Under the pieces are notes generated by a model. That model made no database searches. It was not told the DNA's origin and saw only the letters and a list, made by a program, of their open reading frames with translations. Of a DNA stretch of 23,981 nt, positions 15,265-23,033 are shown piece after piece; position 1 is the stretch's first letter; every line of letters starts with the position of its first letter. Source of the stretch: DAOVDI01 sp965373045 (GTDB taxonomy: Bacteria; Acidobacteriota; Aminicenantia; Aminicenantales; Aminicenantaceae); assembly GCA_965373045.1 (NCBI GenBank), contig CBDVEQ010000012.1:1-23981 (forward strand). The letters are read 5' to 3'. The position numbers and the translations under genes were made by a program.

Positions 15265-16554
15265 ATGAGTAAAAGAACAACTTTCCCAAAAGTATTCTGG
15301 GTTGCCAACGGCATCGAGATATTGGAGCGGTTCTCCTATTACGGCATATACTTCGGCTTCGGCATTTACATGCAGTACCGGGGTTACACCATGGATCAGC
15401 TTGGCATCATTCAGAGCTTGTTTCTTTTTATTTCCTATACGATCCCCGTGATATCCGGGACGTTTGCAGACAGATTTGGTTTCAAGAAAGTGTTGATCGT
15501 GTCTTACTTGGCCTATCTGCCTTCGATCCTGTTGCTCATGCTGACCAAAAGTTTTTCCGGGATCGCTTTGACAATGCTCAGCATCGGGCTGGCGGCCGGT
15601 ATCTTCAAACCGTTGATCTCCGGAACAGTGCGTGCGGTGACGGACAGGACCAATAAAACGCTCGGCTTTGGTATTTTTTATGCCATGGTCAATGTGGGCG
15701 GTTCGTTCGGGCCGATCGTAGCCGGAAAACTCAGGGCTATTTCCTGGAATTATGCATTCCTGGCTGCAGCCATTTCCATCGGTTTCATGCTCTTGATCAC
15801 GATCTTCTTCTACAAAGAGCCGGAAAGAGAGATCGAAGGAATTTCGCTCGGCAGGAAATTTGCGGATATATGGACAGCCCTTTCCGATCTAAAATTTTCC
15901 CTTTTTCTGGTGCTCCTGGGAATCTTTTTCTGGCTTCCCTTCTGGGCGTTTTTTAACCTGTGTGCCATCTATGTGGACAAGAACATAGACACTATTCAGC
16001 TTTATTCCAGTATAAAAAGTGTCTTTGGGACGGGCTTTGCCAACTTTTTCTCTCACGTGGACGAGGACGGAGCCAGGCGTATCCTGGGAGAAACCATCGC
16101 CCATACAGGGTATATCATCATGATCCTACAGATATTTGTTTCCCGCTTTTTTGAAAAATTCAAATCCATGCCGTCCTTTCTTGTAGGCCTGTTTATCATG
16201 GCGCTTGGTTTTGTGGTTCTGGGTATGGCCAACATCATGGCTGCGCCATTATTGTTCCTCGGGATATTCCTCTTTGCCGTGGGCGAGATGATTTCTTCTC
16301 CGCGGATCCAGGAATACATCACATGGATTGCTCCAAAGGAAAAAGCCGGTCTTTACATGGGCGCGAATTTTCTTTCGGTGGGAATCGGCGGACTGCTGAG
16401 CGGCATTACATATACTTCCCTATACGGGTATTTCCGAGATGTAAATCATGCAGAAAATGTATGGTTTGTGCTGGCCGCACATATGATTCTGGCTATCATC
16501 GTACTGATGATATTCACTAAGACTGCTGGAGAGTTTAAGGAGCAGGACGAGTAG
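15265..16554 (+). CDS. MFS transporter with the POT/PTR2 oligopeptide-transporter signature
   Basis: A 429-residue membrane protein with about twelve hydrophobic segments. Residues 18-27 read EILERFSYYG, an exact match to the ExxERFxYYG motif on the first helix of proton-coupled oligopeptide transporters, whose charged residues take part in proton coupling. The MFS loop motif GTFADRFGFKK (residues 66-76) is also present. Bacterial POTs are usually longer and have two extra helices, so this is a short member. Between the middle helices lies an unusually polar stretch of about 45 residues (near 234-280) rich in Asp, Ser and Gly. Uptake of di- or tripeptides driven by protons is the likely role, and it would suit the secreted carboxypeptidase encoded nearby. 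A different substrate cannot be excluded. GTGAGG precedes the ATG. Confidence 0.82.
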   Translation: MSKRTTFPKVFWVANGIEILERFSYYGIYFGFGIYMQYRGYTMDQLGIIQSLFLFISYTIPVISGTFADRFGFKKVLIVSYLAYLPSILLLMLTKSFSGIALTMLSIGLAAGIFKPLISGTVRAVTDRTNKTLGFGIFYAMVNVGGSFGPIVAGKLRAISWNYAFLAAAISIGFMLLITIFFYKEPEREIEGISLGRKFADIWTALSDLKFSLFLVLLGIFFWLPFWAFFNLCAIYVDKNIDTIQLYSSIKSVFGTGFANFFSHVDEDGARRILGETIAHTGYIIMILQIFVSRFFEKFKSMPSFLVGLFIMALGFVVLGMANIMAAPLLFLGIFLFAVGEMISSPRIQEYITWIAPKEKAGLYMGANFLSVGIGGLLSGITYTSLYGYFRDVNHAENVWFVLAAHMILAIIVLMIFTKTAGEFKEQDE

Positions 16555-16597
16555 ACCAGAACGGAGTCGTCGAATTAATTTCATAAGGAGGAAATGG

Positions 16598-16825
16598 ATG
16601 AGTAAGTATGAAAAAATCAAGATATTTTTTATGGGCGTGATGACAGCGCTGCTGTTTTTTATCCTGGTTGCTGCGACTACGGCCGGCAGTTCGGACAGGG
16701 CGCAGGGGCCATATCAGATGGAGATCGGCGCTGACAAGTATGTCTATCTCCTGAATACACAGACCAGCGGTGTGGTGAAGATCTTCCGGAATGAGATACC
16801 TAAGGCAGAAAACATCACCAGATGA
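16598..16825 (+). CDS. Small membrane-anchored or secreted peptide, 75 aa
   Basis: A 75-residue product with a short Lys-rich start (MSKYEKIK), one hydrophobic helix (about residues 9-30) and a 45-residue soluble tail that has no cysteines. The ribosome-binding site AAGGAGG (16585-16591) is the full consensus, six bases before the ATG, which makes this a real gene despite its size. The helix could be a cleaved signal sequence (possible cut after ATTAG or nearby) or a membrane anchor. It follows the transporter stop by 43 bases in the same direction and may share its transcript. No family is recognised. The tail segment DKYVYLLNTQTSGVVKIF looks like a beta hairpin. Confidence 0.75.
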   Translation: MSKYEKIKIFFMGVMTALLFFILVAATTAGSSDRAQGPYQMEIGADKYVYLLNTQTSGVVKIFRNEIPKAENITR

Positions 16826-16879
16826 TCTGCTTTATTTATAAAAACTGCCGATAACCTAAAACAGCTTCTTATATATCAT

Positions 16880-19813
16880 CTAATTAAGCTTTTTAACCTT
16901 AGATTTGGGCTTGGGCCGTCCTGCATCCAGATGGTCGAAGTTGAGAGCCGCATTAAATAGCAGCATATAACTTCCCCATGTCTGGTGCCTCCACATAGGA
17001 TTAATGGCAAAGAACAGCACATGGCCTTTTCCCACAGGAACATCCACCACTGCAGCTTTATTCTGGAGTTCTTCACCTCCCTCCATCATCCCGCTGATAA
17101 GCAGCTTGCTTTTCTGCGCGAAGCGTAAAAGAACGCGGATCTTCTGAAGGTCGGCAGGCATAAAGAGATTCAACATGTCGCGGTATTCCGGGGGAATTCC
17201 GGTGCCGGCTCCCTTGATTTTAGGAGGTTTGTGAGGGCGTGCCTGGATCACATCAGGATCCTTCAAACTTCCCCGGCCGCTGGGCCGTCCTTTAGCCTCG
17301 CCGCCGAAAAGGGAGGAGATATCGACTCCTCCTGTGGCGGCTTTCATGCCTGTCTCAAATACAGGCGCTCCGCTGAAGTAAACCCCGAGAGTTGGACCGT
17401 AACCGTAGGTGATAGGACTGCGCCGGTCGATAACACGGGCTTGAAGAACAGAACCCGACATCTTTAATTTTTTAGGGGTTGTCACCATCACGCTTTCCAC
17501 AATCCCGTAGTCGATGGGAAGGCTGGCATTGGAAGTGATAGGGACAAAAAGGCCTCCCTGTTCGATAAAATTCTTCAGGTGGAGGACTCCTTCCAGTCCC
17601 ATGCCACCACGGATATCATCCCGTGAATCCGGCCCTCCCAGGTGGGGATATTTATCCATTTTTTTCCAGGGGATGGGCTCGTCTCCTCCCACGCCGTTGA
17701 TCAGCCTCTGGGCCTTGCCGAATATGACAGGAGGGAAGATGATCACATCGTACTTACTCCTTAGATCAGCGGTATCACGGATGTCATGGATCGAGATGTA
17801 GGAGTAGGGAATACCGGATTTTTCAAAAGCGATGCGAAACCATCCCTCGTTCTGGGTGAAGACCCAGGTGTGAAGTAGTGCGATGCGTGGAACAGACATT
17901 GCATGTGTAGTGACCTTGGGCATTTTTGCGACCCCGTAGGCTGTCAGTCCCAACTTTTTTCCCGAGTCATCCAAGAAGGTAGCGAGGTCTTCCGGATTGT
18001 CCTTGACCGGGATGATAAAGGTTCCTGCATTAAAAGATCTGCCGTCTGACTTGAAACTGCCTTCAGCAGCGAGCATTTTGATATCTTTGAGCTCATAACG
18101 GAGTTTCATCAGTGCGGTTTCCGCAGTATGATTGATAAGATAAGCTGCAGCTTTTGAGGATTTTTTCACTCCGCCAGGGACCCTGACATCATCGGTGAGC
18201 AGGTCCATGGGCACATCAAGCACCTTAGTGTCCATGATGCGGGCTGTCTTTACATTGTGGAGCGGTCCCAGCGTCCATCCCGAGTCATCGTAAGGTTCGG
18301 GATCATCGGGACTGAAATATTGAGTGTCTAGAAGCATATCCACGCACCGGCTGTAGGGCTGGTCCATGCGGATGATATAGCTTTTGGAAGGAAATGTTTT
18401 CTTTTTGATCTTGAATCCTTTTTTGGCGAGATGGATCTCAGCGCCCTGTTTACGCAGGAGGTTGACAAGTCCGGCTGCAGCCAGCGGGCGGTTTTCGTCG
18501 TTGGGGATCACCCAGGCGGCAGGTCCTTCTGTAGTAGCTTTGGCCACTGAGCGTTTGCTCTTGAGGTAAAAGCTCTTCAGGAACCTCTTGTTATTGTCAG
18601 CCACATGTTTAAGGCCGAAAAGCACTCCGCTCTGCTGAAGGTTGATGTTGTTGCGGAAGCTCCATTTGACGGCCGGAAGCGGTGGATTGGGTCTGTACCA
18701 GGCACGCTTTGACTGCCCGCCCACAGTCCGCACAAGTGTATCCGCTCCGGTTGCGCCGAAGGTTTCATAAAATCGTCCGGTGGAATTGTGGAACTGGGCA
18801 ATGTACATGATATAACTCGGGGCCCAGCCGTTGTAGAATCCGTGGGTCCAGACACCGGGAACGCCCCGCTTGTCCATCTCTGAGATCTCTGCGTAAGCCA
18901 GTTCGTGCCATTCGTTGATGGTGATAGGGTCGAGCCAGGCGTTATAGGGACCGGTTCCAGTGGATATGTAGAGGTAGGGAACGGACTCGTGAAGGTCGTG
19001 CAGAATGATCGGGTGCCACTTGAAGTAGGTGTTGTGACAATTTTCAGTAAGCTTGAGAGACATGCCGATAGCATCCCTGTTGTTATCATGGGCGACATAG
19101 TTTCCCCAGTAAACCAGGGGAATGGTTTTTTTGTCTTTGTGTTCTTTTTTATAGAGGTATGTATCGACATAACGGTCACGCCCGTCCACTTCAAGGACCG
19201 GAGTGATAAGGACCACCATATTTTTCCGGATGGTCTGGTAAAACGGGGATTCATCCACTGCCAGCCTGTAAGCCAGCTCCATGAGCATTTCAGGCGCGCC
19301 GCATTCAGGAGAATGGAGACCGCCGGTAAGCCAGTATACAGGGATGCCTTCCTCAAGCAGTTTTTTCGCTTCCTCCTTATCCAGTTTTCTTGGATCTGCA
19401 AGGAGGGACATGATTTCCTGGATCCGTTCCAGTCTGGCCATGTTGGCTTCATCTGTGACTGCGACTGCGATCATGTTTTTGCCTTCATCCGTGCCTCCGA
19501 TGGAGAATACTTTGACCCGGGAACTGGAGTCGGCAAGGGCATTCATGTATTTTTCAATCTCTGCGGAGTAGTGAAGGATGTTCGGAGCCCCGATCACTTC
19601 CCCCAGGATCTTTGCCGGAGTGGGAACAGTATCTGAGGCCGGAAGAAAATCAACAAGCTCGGTCAGGAAAAATATTTCCGTTGTATACTCCTTGATTTTT
19701 TTAGAATATTCCTCATCGATCTTTTGCTGGTCTGCAAGGACCGGAGAGAAAATCAGATTGGAAAATAAGATCAGGCAAAATAGCGTTTTTAAGATATTTA
19801 AAGTACGGTTCAT
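16880..19813 (-). CDS. Secreted M14-family zinc carboxypeptidase with a C-terminal GATase-like domain
   Basis: A 977-residue exported metallopeptidase. A signal peptide of about 27 residues ends at PVLA|DQQ. The zinc site has HSPE (His167, Glu170) and His275 in HDLHE. HDNNRD (242-247) is the Asn-Arg substrate-binding segment, and Glu350 in GRFYETFG is the likely catalytic Glu. M14 enzymes remove C-terminal residues from peptides. The second half, from about residue 640, contains YDVIIFPP followed by GVLHLKNFIEQGGLFVPITSNA. This resembles the class I glutamine-amidotransferase-like fold seen in large M14 proteins of Acidobacteria and Bacteroidetes, without an obvious catalytic triad. The start is fixed by AGGAGGT just upstream on the minus strand. 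The gene begins 21 bases after the fusion gene encoded upstream but differs sharply from it in composition. Products could feed the POT-type transporter. Confidence 0.92.
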   Translation of the reverse strand: MNRTLNILKTLFCLILFSNLIFSPVLADQQKIDEEYSKKIKEYTTEIFFLTELVDFLPASDTVPTPAKILGEVIGAPNILHYSAEIEKYMNALADSSSRVKVFSIGGTDEGKNMIAVAVTDEANMARLERIQEIMSLLADPRKLDKEEAKKLLEEGIPVYWLTGGLHSPECGAPEMLMELAYRLAVDESPFYQTIRKNMVVLITPVLEVDGRDRYVDTYLYKKEHKDKKTIPLVYWGNYVAHDNNRDAIGMSLKLTENCHNTYFKWHPIILHDLHESVPYLYISTGTGPYNAWLDPITINEWHELAYAEISEMDKRGVPGVWTHGFYNGWAPSYIMYIAQFHNSTGRFYETFGATGADTLVRTVGGQSKRAWYRPNPPLPAVKWSFRNNINLQQSGVLFGLKHVADNNKRFLKSFYLKSKRSVAKATTEGPAAWVIPNDENRPLAAAGLVNLLRKQGAEIHLAKKGFKIKKKTFPSKSYIIRMDQPYSRCVDMLLDTQYFSPDDPEPYDDSGWTLGPLHNVKTARIMDTKVLDVPMDLLTDDVRVPGGVKKSSKAAAYLINHTAETALMKLRYELKDIKMLAAEGSFKSDGRSFNAGTFIIPVKDNPEDLATFLDDSGKKLGLTAYGVAKMPKVTTHAMSVPRIALLHTWVFTQNEGWFRIAFEKSGIPYSYISIHDIRDTADLRSKYDVIIFPPVIFGKAQRLINGVGGDEPIPWKKMDKYPHLGGPDSRDDIRGGMGLEGVLHLKNFIEQGGLFVPITSNASLPIDYGIVESVMVTTPKKLKMSGSVLQARVIDRRSPITYGYGPTLGVYFSGAPVFETGMKAATGGVDISSLFGGEAKGRPSGRGSLKDPDVIQARPHKPPKIKGAGTGIPPEYRDMLNLFMPADLQKIRVLLRFAQKSKLLISGMMEGGEELQNKAAVVDVPVGKGHVLFFAINPMWRHQTWGSYMLLFNAALNFDHLDAGRPKPKSKVKKLN

Positions 19814-19834
19814 AACTACCTCCTGAGAATTACT

Positions 19835-22800
19835 TTAAACTTTTTTACTTTTTGTTTTCCCAATGGGAAGAGATCTTGCTGCATCAGTAACGGCTCCGAT
19901 TTTTACAGCATAGCTTGTCCTATTTTTAATGTCCTCATCTGTCACTATGTGAACATCAATCAATCCATCAGTTTTAAAACCGGTACGCAAAAAATTAATT
20001 TGGCTCAAGCATAAACTCCACCCTTCAAACCAAGTTAGCAACTCTTTTTTCTGGTTTTCGCTGCCTTGAAAATGAATAATAACATCAATATCACTTTCTA
20101 TGCGGGCGGTTGCATTCTTCGTGCTGCCAAATAAATAACACGCTTTTACCCCAAATCGATCTGGATCAATTTGTTCTGCTAACCTTTCGATATTTCGTAG
20201 ACGCCACCGCCAATGAACATTCGAAGTTTTTTGACCAATGTTTGAACTCAATGTTTTTTCCCCAAGTTCGAGTTGCATTGTTGGTTCTGTTAAAAAACCA
20301 ATCGCCCTATCCTCTTCTGCATTCATTAGCACTTTTAATATACAACCTTCTGTAGTATTTCTCACGTCAATTACATGAATTGTATCAGACAAATAAGTAA
20401 AGTCCGGCAAGAGATCCGATAAAGTATTTTTTGATGTTTGAAAAAAATCTTCATTAAAAATGATATTTCTATCATCTGGATACAAAGGCAAATAACGAAT
20501 GGATGCCTCTACCAAGTCCTGAAAAAAATGGGTGCCAAATGAAAGATCAGGCACATAGTTTTTTTGTTTTCGAGCGATTTCGATTAACATGGATGTGTTA
20601 TTAATATCAGAATAAGTGACACTTACACCAAGCTTGATATCACCACGGCTTCCCCAGCGACCCGGTCCCATTAAAATAAATTGATGTTTAGGCAAAATTT
20701 GATTCAATTTCCCGACTGTTCGTCCAACAGCAAGAATGTCATTACGATTGGAAAGCTCACTATATTTTTGTGGATCAACATAAACGATATGTGTGATTTC
20801 AGGAATTGTACCATTGGATATGTATCGAGTGGCAGAGAATAAAATCCGTTCTTTTGGTATATTCCTGGGAATTTTTGCAGGAGCGCTATCTTTGCCATAG
20901 CTTTGATATCTACATTGAAGTAAATAGAAATCCTTGCCATCAAAAGCAAACTCAATATCGACTGGATTTTCCATCTTCCCATGAAGTTCTTTAAGAATAG
21001 AATGCATCTGTTTTAAAAACGGAGACTTAGTAAATAATCCTTCAAAAGTCGTAACAACATAATCCTTTTTAAAATCCACTTCTATTCCTATAGGCTGTTG
21101 CATATGATCTTCATGTAGAACAGAAATTAATTGATTGATTTTTGGATATTCATGACCATATTCTTTAAGCAAATCCTGAATTTCAATAGTTTCAAAAGTT
21201 TGCGTTTCTAAATTAATAACATCAATTTTTTTAGGAGAGTATCTAACTTTTTCATCTAAAGTGGCATTAATATTTAAGCCAGGCTGACCTGGCGCTGCCA
21301 AAATAGGATAATCATCGCTTAGTCTGTCCACAGCCCGGGTTCCCAAACCCGGCACAATGCGAACCAAGCCATCATCTCGTTTAATTCGAGGAGACCAACG
21401 AAAATCATTTTTACTAAAAGCTACACCAGCAAAAGCGGGGAAATAATAATGCCCCACCTTTGTTCCGACGACTTCCTGAATAAGAATTCCCATCTCTTCA
21501 TGAAAGTCAATTAGACCTCGCTCCATCCGATATTCAATGGGATCAGGTCCAAATGTTGAAGCATAAACTTCTGCAATTGCATCCATTAAAGCGATCAATC
21601 GTTCTTTTTTTGAACCCTGGTTAGCAATAAACAGACTTTTATATTTCCCGGCAAAAGCCGTCCCCATTCGATCTTCTAATAAACTGGAACTGCGAACGAT
21701 TAGTGGAACATCACCAAAATCATCCAAAGCTAACGACAATCCCCTAATTATTTCCGGAGGGAATTGCGAATTCTTAAACACATGAATCACATAAGGATAT
21801 TCCTGGCGTACACGTCCAATTTCCTTGTATTTTTGTTCTACTACTTCCTCGAGATTATTATATTGCATGAAATTTAGGACACCGTCGGACGTCAGGTACC
21901 AACTTTTTGGTACTTTTATCTTACTGAAGACCTCATTTTCTTCTGATGATTTTTTAAGGATTTGGGTTGCTAATATTAAACCAGAACTTTTTCCTCCCAA
22001 TTTGCCATGACTGCCAGCAGGATAAATAATCCGGTTTAACAGATCAAAAAAATCATCCACTTCTATATAATGTTTAGCAATATTAATAAATTGCGGTTGG
22101 TCAGATAATAATCTCCGAATAAGAGAAACACGAAATCCTTTTTCTCTTGGAGTAGTGAGTTTTACTCCTTGCGGAGAAAGGTGATGGAAGCGTTCGATTG
22201 CACCAGCGATCGACTCCAAAGAAGACGCAGGATTTTCAAGAATACTTACTAAAAAACCTGTGCGATCTTCTTGAATCCACTTTTGAATGTTGGCAAGAAT
22301 CTCCTTTTCGCTTAAATGGCCTTCTGCGATTTTAAATATTTTTTTGTTAATTGTTAAGATATCTTCAACAGCTTTTCTCTGAAATGGACGATTGACATCT
22401 TTTAATAATTCACTTTCTTCGGCTTCATAGTTTGGACTTAAATTTTTTAGTAATTTCTCTGCTTCCTCAATTCCAGTCCAACAAAGATTGTTGAGCATTT
22501 TCCGTGAAATACGTGCCATTAATTTCGGATCAGTACGTCTTAATAAATCGATGATAATCCACCAATCGCTTTCCGGCTTTTTTTGATACTCTTGTTCTTC
22601 AAATACCAATTTTAATCTTTCGTGAAAAATGCGACGCCCCAAACGTTCAGCGATTGTATTGATTAGCTTCCGTTCTTCTTTTGAAAAAGGTCCTTCATCC
22701 GTGGCGGGTCGTTCTTCAGTATAATAAACATTAATTGTTCCAATAATTTCATCAGAAGCTTGAATATTCGCTACTTGAATCCAGTCGGTTTCTTCGAACT

Positions 22801-23023
22801 CATTCAACTTAAATTTATGGTCACCGATCTTTATTGTAGCCTGACAAACATCTGGGAATTGCCAACCAGGAGGAATTGCACGAATAATTCCAATATAAAT
22901 TTCCTCAAGAGTGATTCCGGGTTTGCTACATAACTCTTCAACTTGATACAAACAGTTTAGCTCTTTTGAGCGCTCCTTTAATGCCAAGAGTACGTTTTCA
23001 ACTGATTTTTCACGTTTATTCAT
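19835..23023 (-). CDS. GAF / PEP-pyruvate-binding (PPDK N-terminal type) / nucleotidyltransferase fusion protein
   Basis: A 1062-residue multidomain protein. Residues 15-140 look like a GAF sensor domain. Residues 140-330 are helical linker. From GGKSSGL (343-349) to about 705 is the ATP-grasp fold of pyruvate phosphate dikinase and PEP synthase, with RSSSLLEDRMGTAFAGKY (444-461) and ending IEFAFDGKDFYLLQCR. The phosphohistidine swivel and PEP-utilising domains of true PPDK are absent. Residues 720-930 form a conserved region of unknown function (MGPGRWGSRGDIKLGV). The end is a minimal nucleotidyltransferase: FGS at 965-967, Asp978 and Asp980, with Asp1023 as probable third metal ligand. The frame is open to an ATG at 23134, but that part lies inside the dehydrogenase gene, so I use the ATG at 23023, 10 bases after its stop. 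No SD is visible. The reaction is unknown, possibly nucleotide or phosphate transfer to a protein. Confidence 0.85.
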   Translation of the reverse strand: MNKREKSVENVLLALKERSKELNCLYQVEELCSKPGITLEEIYIGIIRAIPPGWQFPDVCQATIKIGDHKFKLNEFEETDWIQVANIQASDEIIGTINVYYTEERPATDEGPFSKEERKLINTIAERLGRRIFHERLKLVFEEQEYQKKPESDWWIIIDLLRRTDPKLMARISRKMLNNLCWTGIEEAEKLLKNLSPNYEAEESELLKDVNRPFQRKAVEDILTINKKIFKIAEGHLSEKEILANIQKWIQEDRTGFLVSILENPASSLESIAGAIERFHHLSPQGVKLTTPREKGFRVSLIRRLLSDQPQFINIAKHYIEVDDFFDLLNRIIYPAGSHGKLGGKSSGLILATQILKKSSEENEVFSKIKVPKSWYLTSDGVLNFMQYNNLEEVVEQKYKEIGRVRQEYPYVIHVFKNSQFPPEIIRGLSLALDDFGDVPLIVRSSSLLEDRMGTAFAGKYKSLFIANQGSKKERLIALMDAIAEVYASTFGPDPIEYRMERGLIDFHEEMGILIQEVVGTKVGHYYFPAFAGVAFSKNDFRWSPRIKRDDGLVRIVPGLGTRAVDRLSDDYPILAAPGQPGLNINATLDEKVRYSPKKIDVINLETQTFETIEIQDLLKEYGHEYPKINQLISVLHEDHMQQPIGIEVDFKKDYVVTTFEGLFTKSPFLKQMHSILKELHGKMENPVDIEFAFDGKDFYLLQCRYQSYGKDSAPAKIPRNIPKERILFSATRYISNGTIPEITHIVYVDPQKYSELSNRNDILAVGRTVGKLNQILPKHQFILMGPGRWGSRGDIKLGVSVTYSDINNTSMLIEIARKQKNYVPDLSFGTHFFQDLVEASIRYLPLYPDDRNIIFNEDFFQTSKNTLSDLLPDFTYLSDTIHVIDVRNTTEGCILKVLMNAEEDRAIGFLTEPTMQLELGEKTLSSNIGQKTSNVHWRWRLRNIERLAEQIDPDRFGVKACYLFGSTKNATARIESDIDVIIHFQGSENQKKELLTWFEGWSLCLSQINFLRTGFKTDGLIDVHIVTDEDIKNRTSYAVKIGAVTDAARSLPIGKTKSKKV

Positions 23024-23033
23024 AATTTTAAGA

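Noticed and set aside
16819..16829. Short palindrome CAGAT-G-ATCTG between the convergent 75-aa gene and the peptidase gene
   Set aside because: It overlaps the stop codon, has too small a loop for a stable terminator and lacks a clean U-run.
18577..19636. Long open frames overlapping the M14 peptidase gene on both strands
   Set aside because: The peptidase frame carries the signal peptide and zinc motifs. The overlapping frames show no motif and are low-complexity or Ser/Pro/Thr-biased.
21335..21352. GC-rich hairpin CCGGGTT-CCCA-AACCCGG inside the AT-rich fusion gene
   Set aside because: It encodes the conserved VPGLGTRAV segment of the ATP-grasp domain, so codon choice can explain it. No regulatory role is supported.
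19835..23023. Assignment as a true pyruvate phosphate dikinase or PEP synthase
   Set aside because: The phosphohistidine swivel domain and PEP-utilising barrel are absent, and a nucleotidyltransferase domain occupies the C-terminus.
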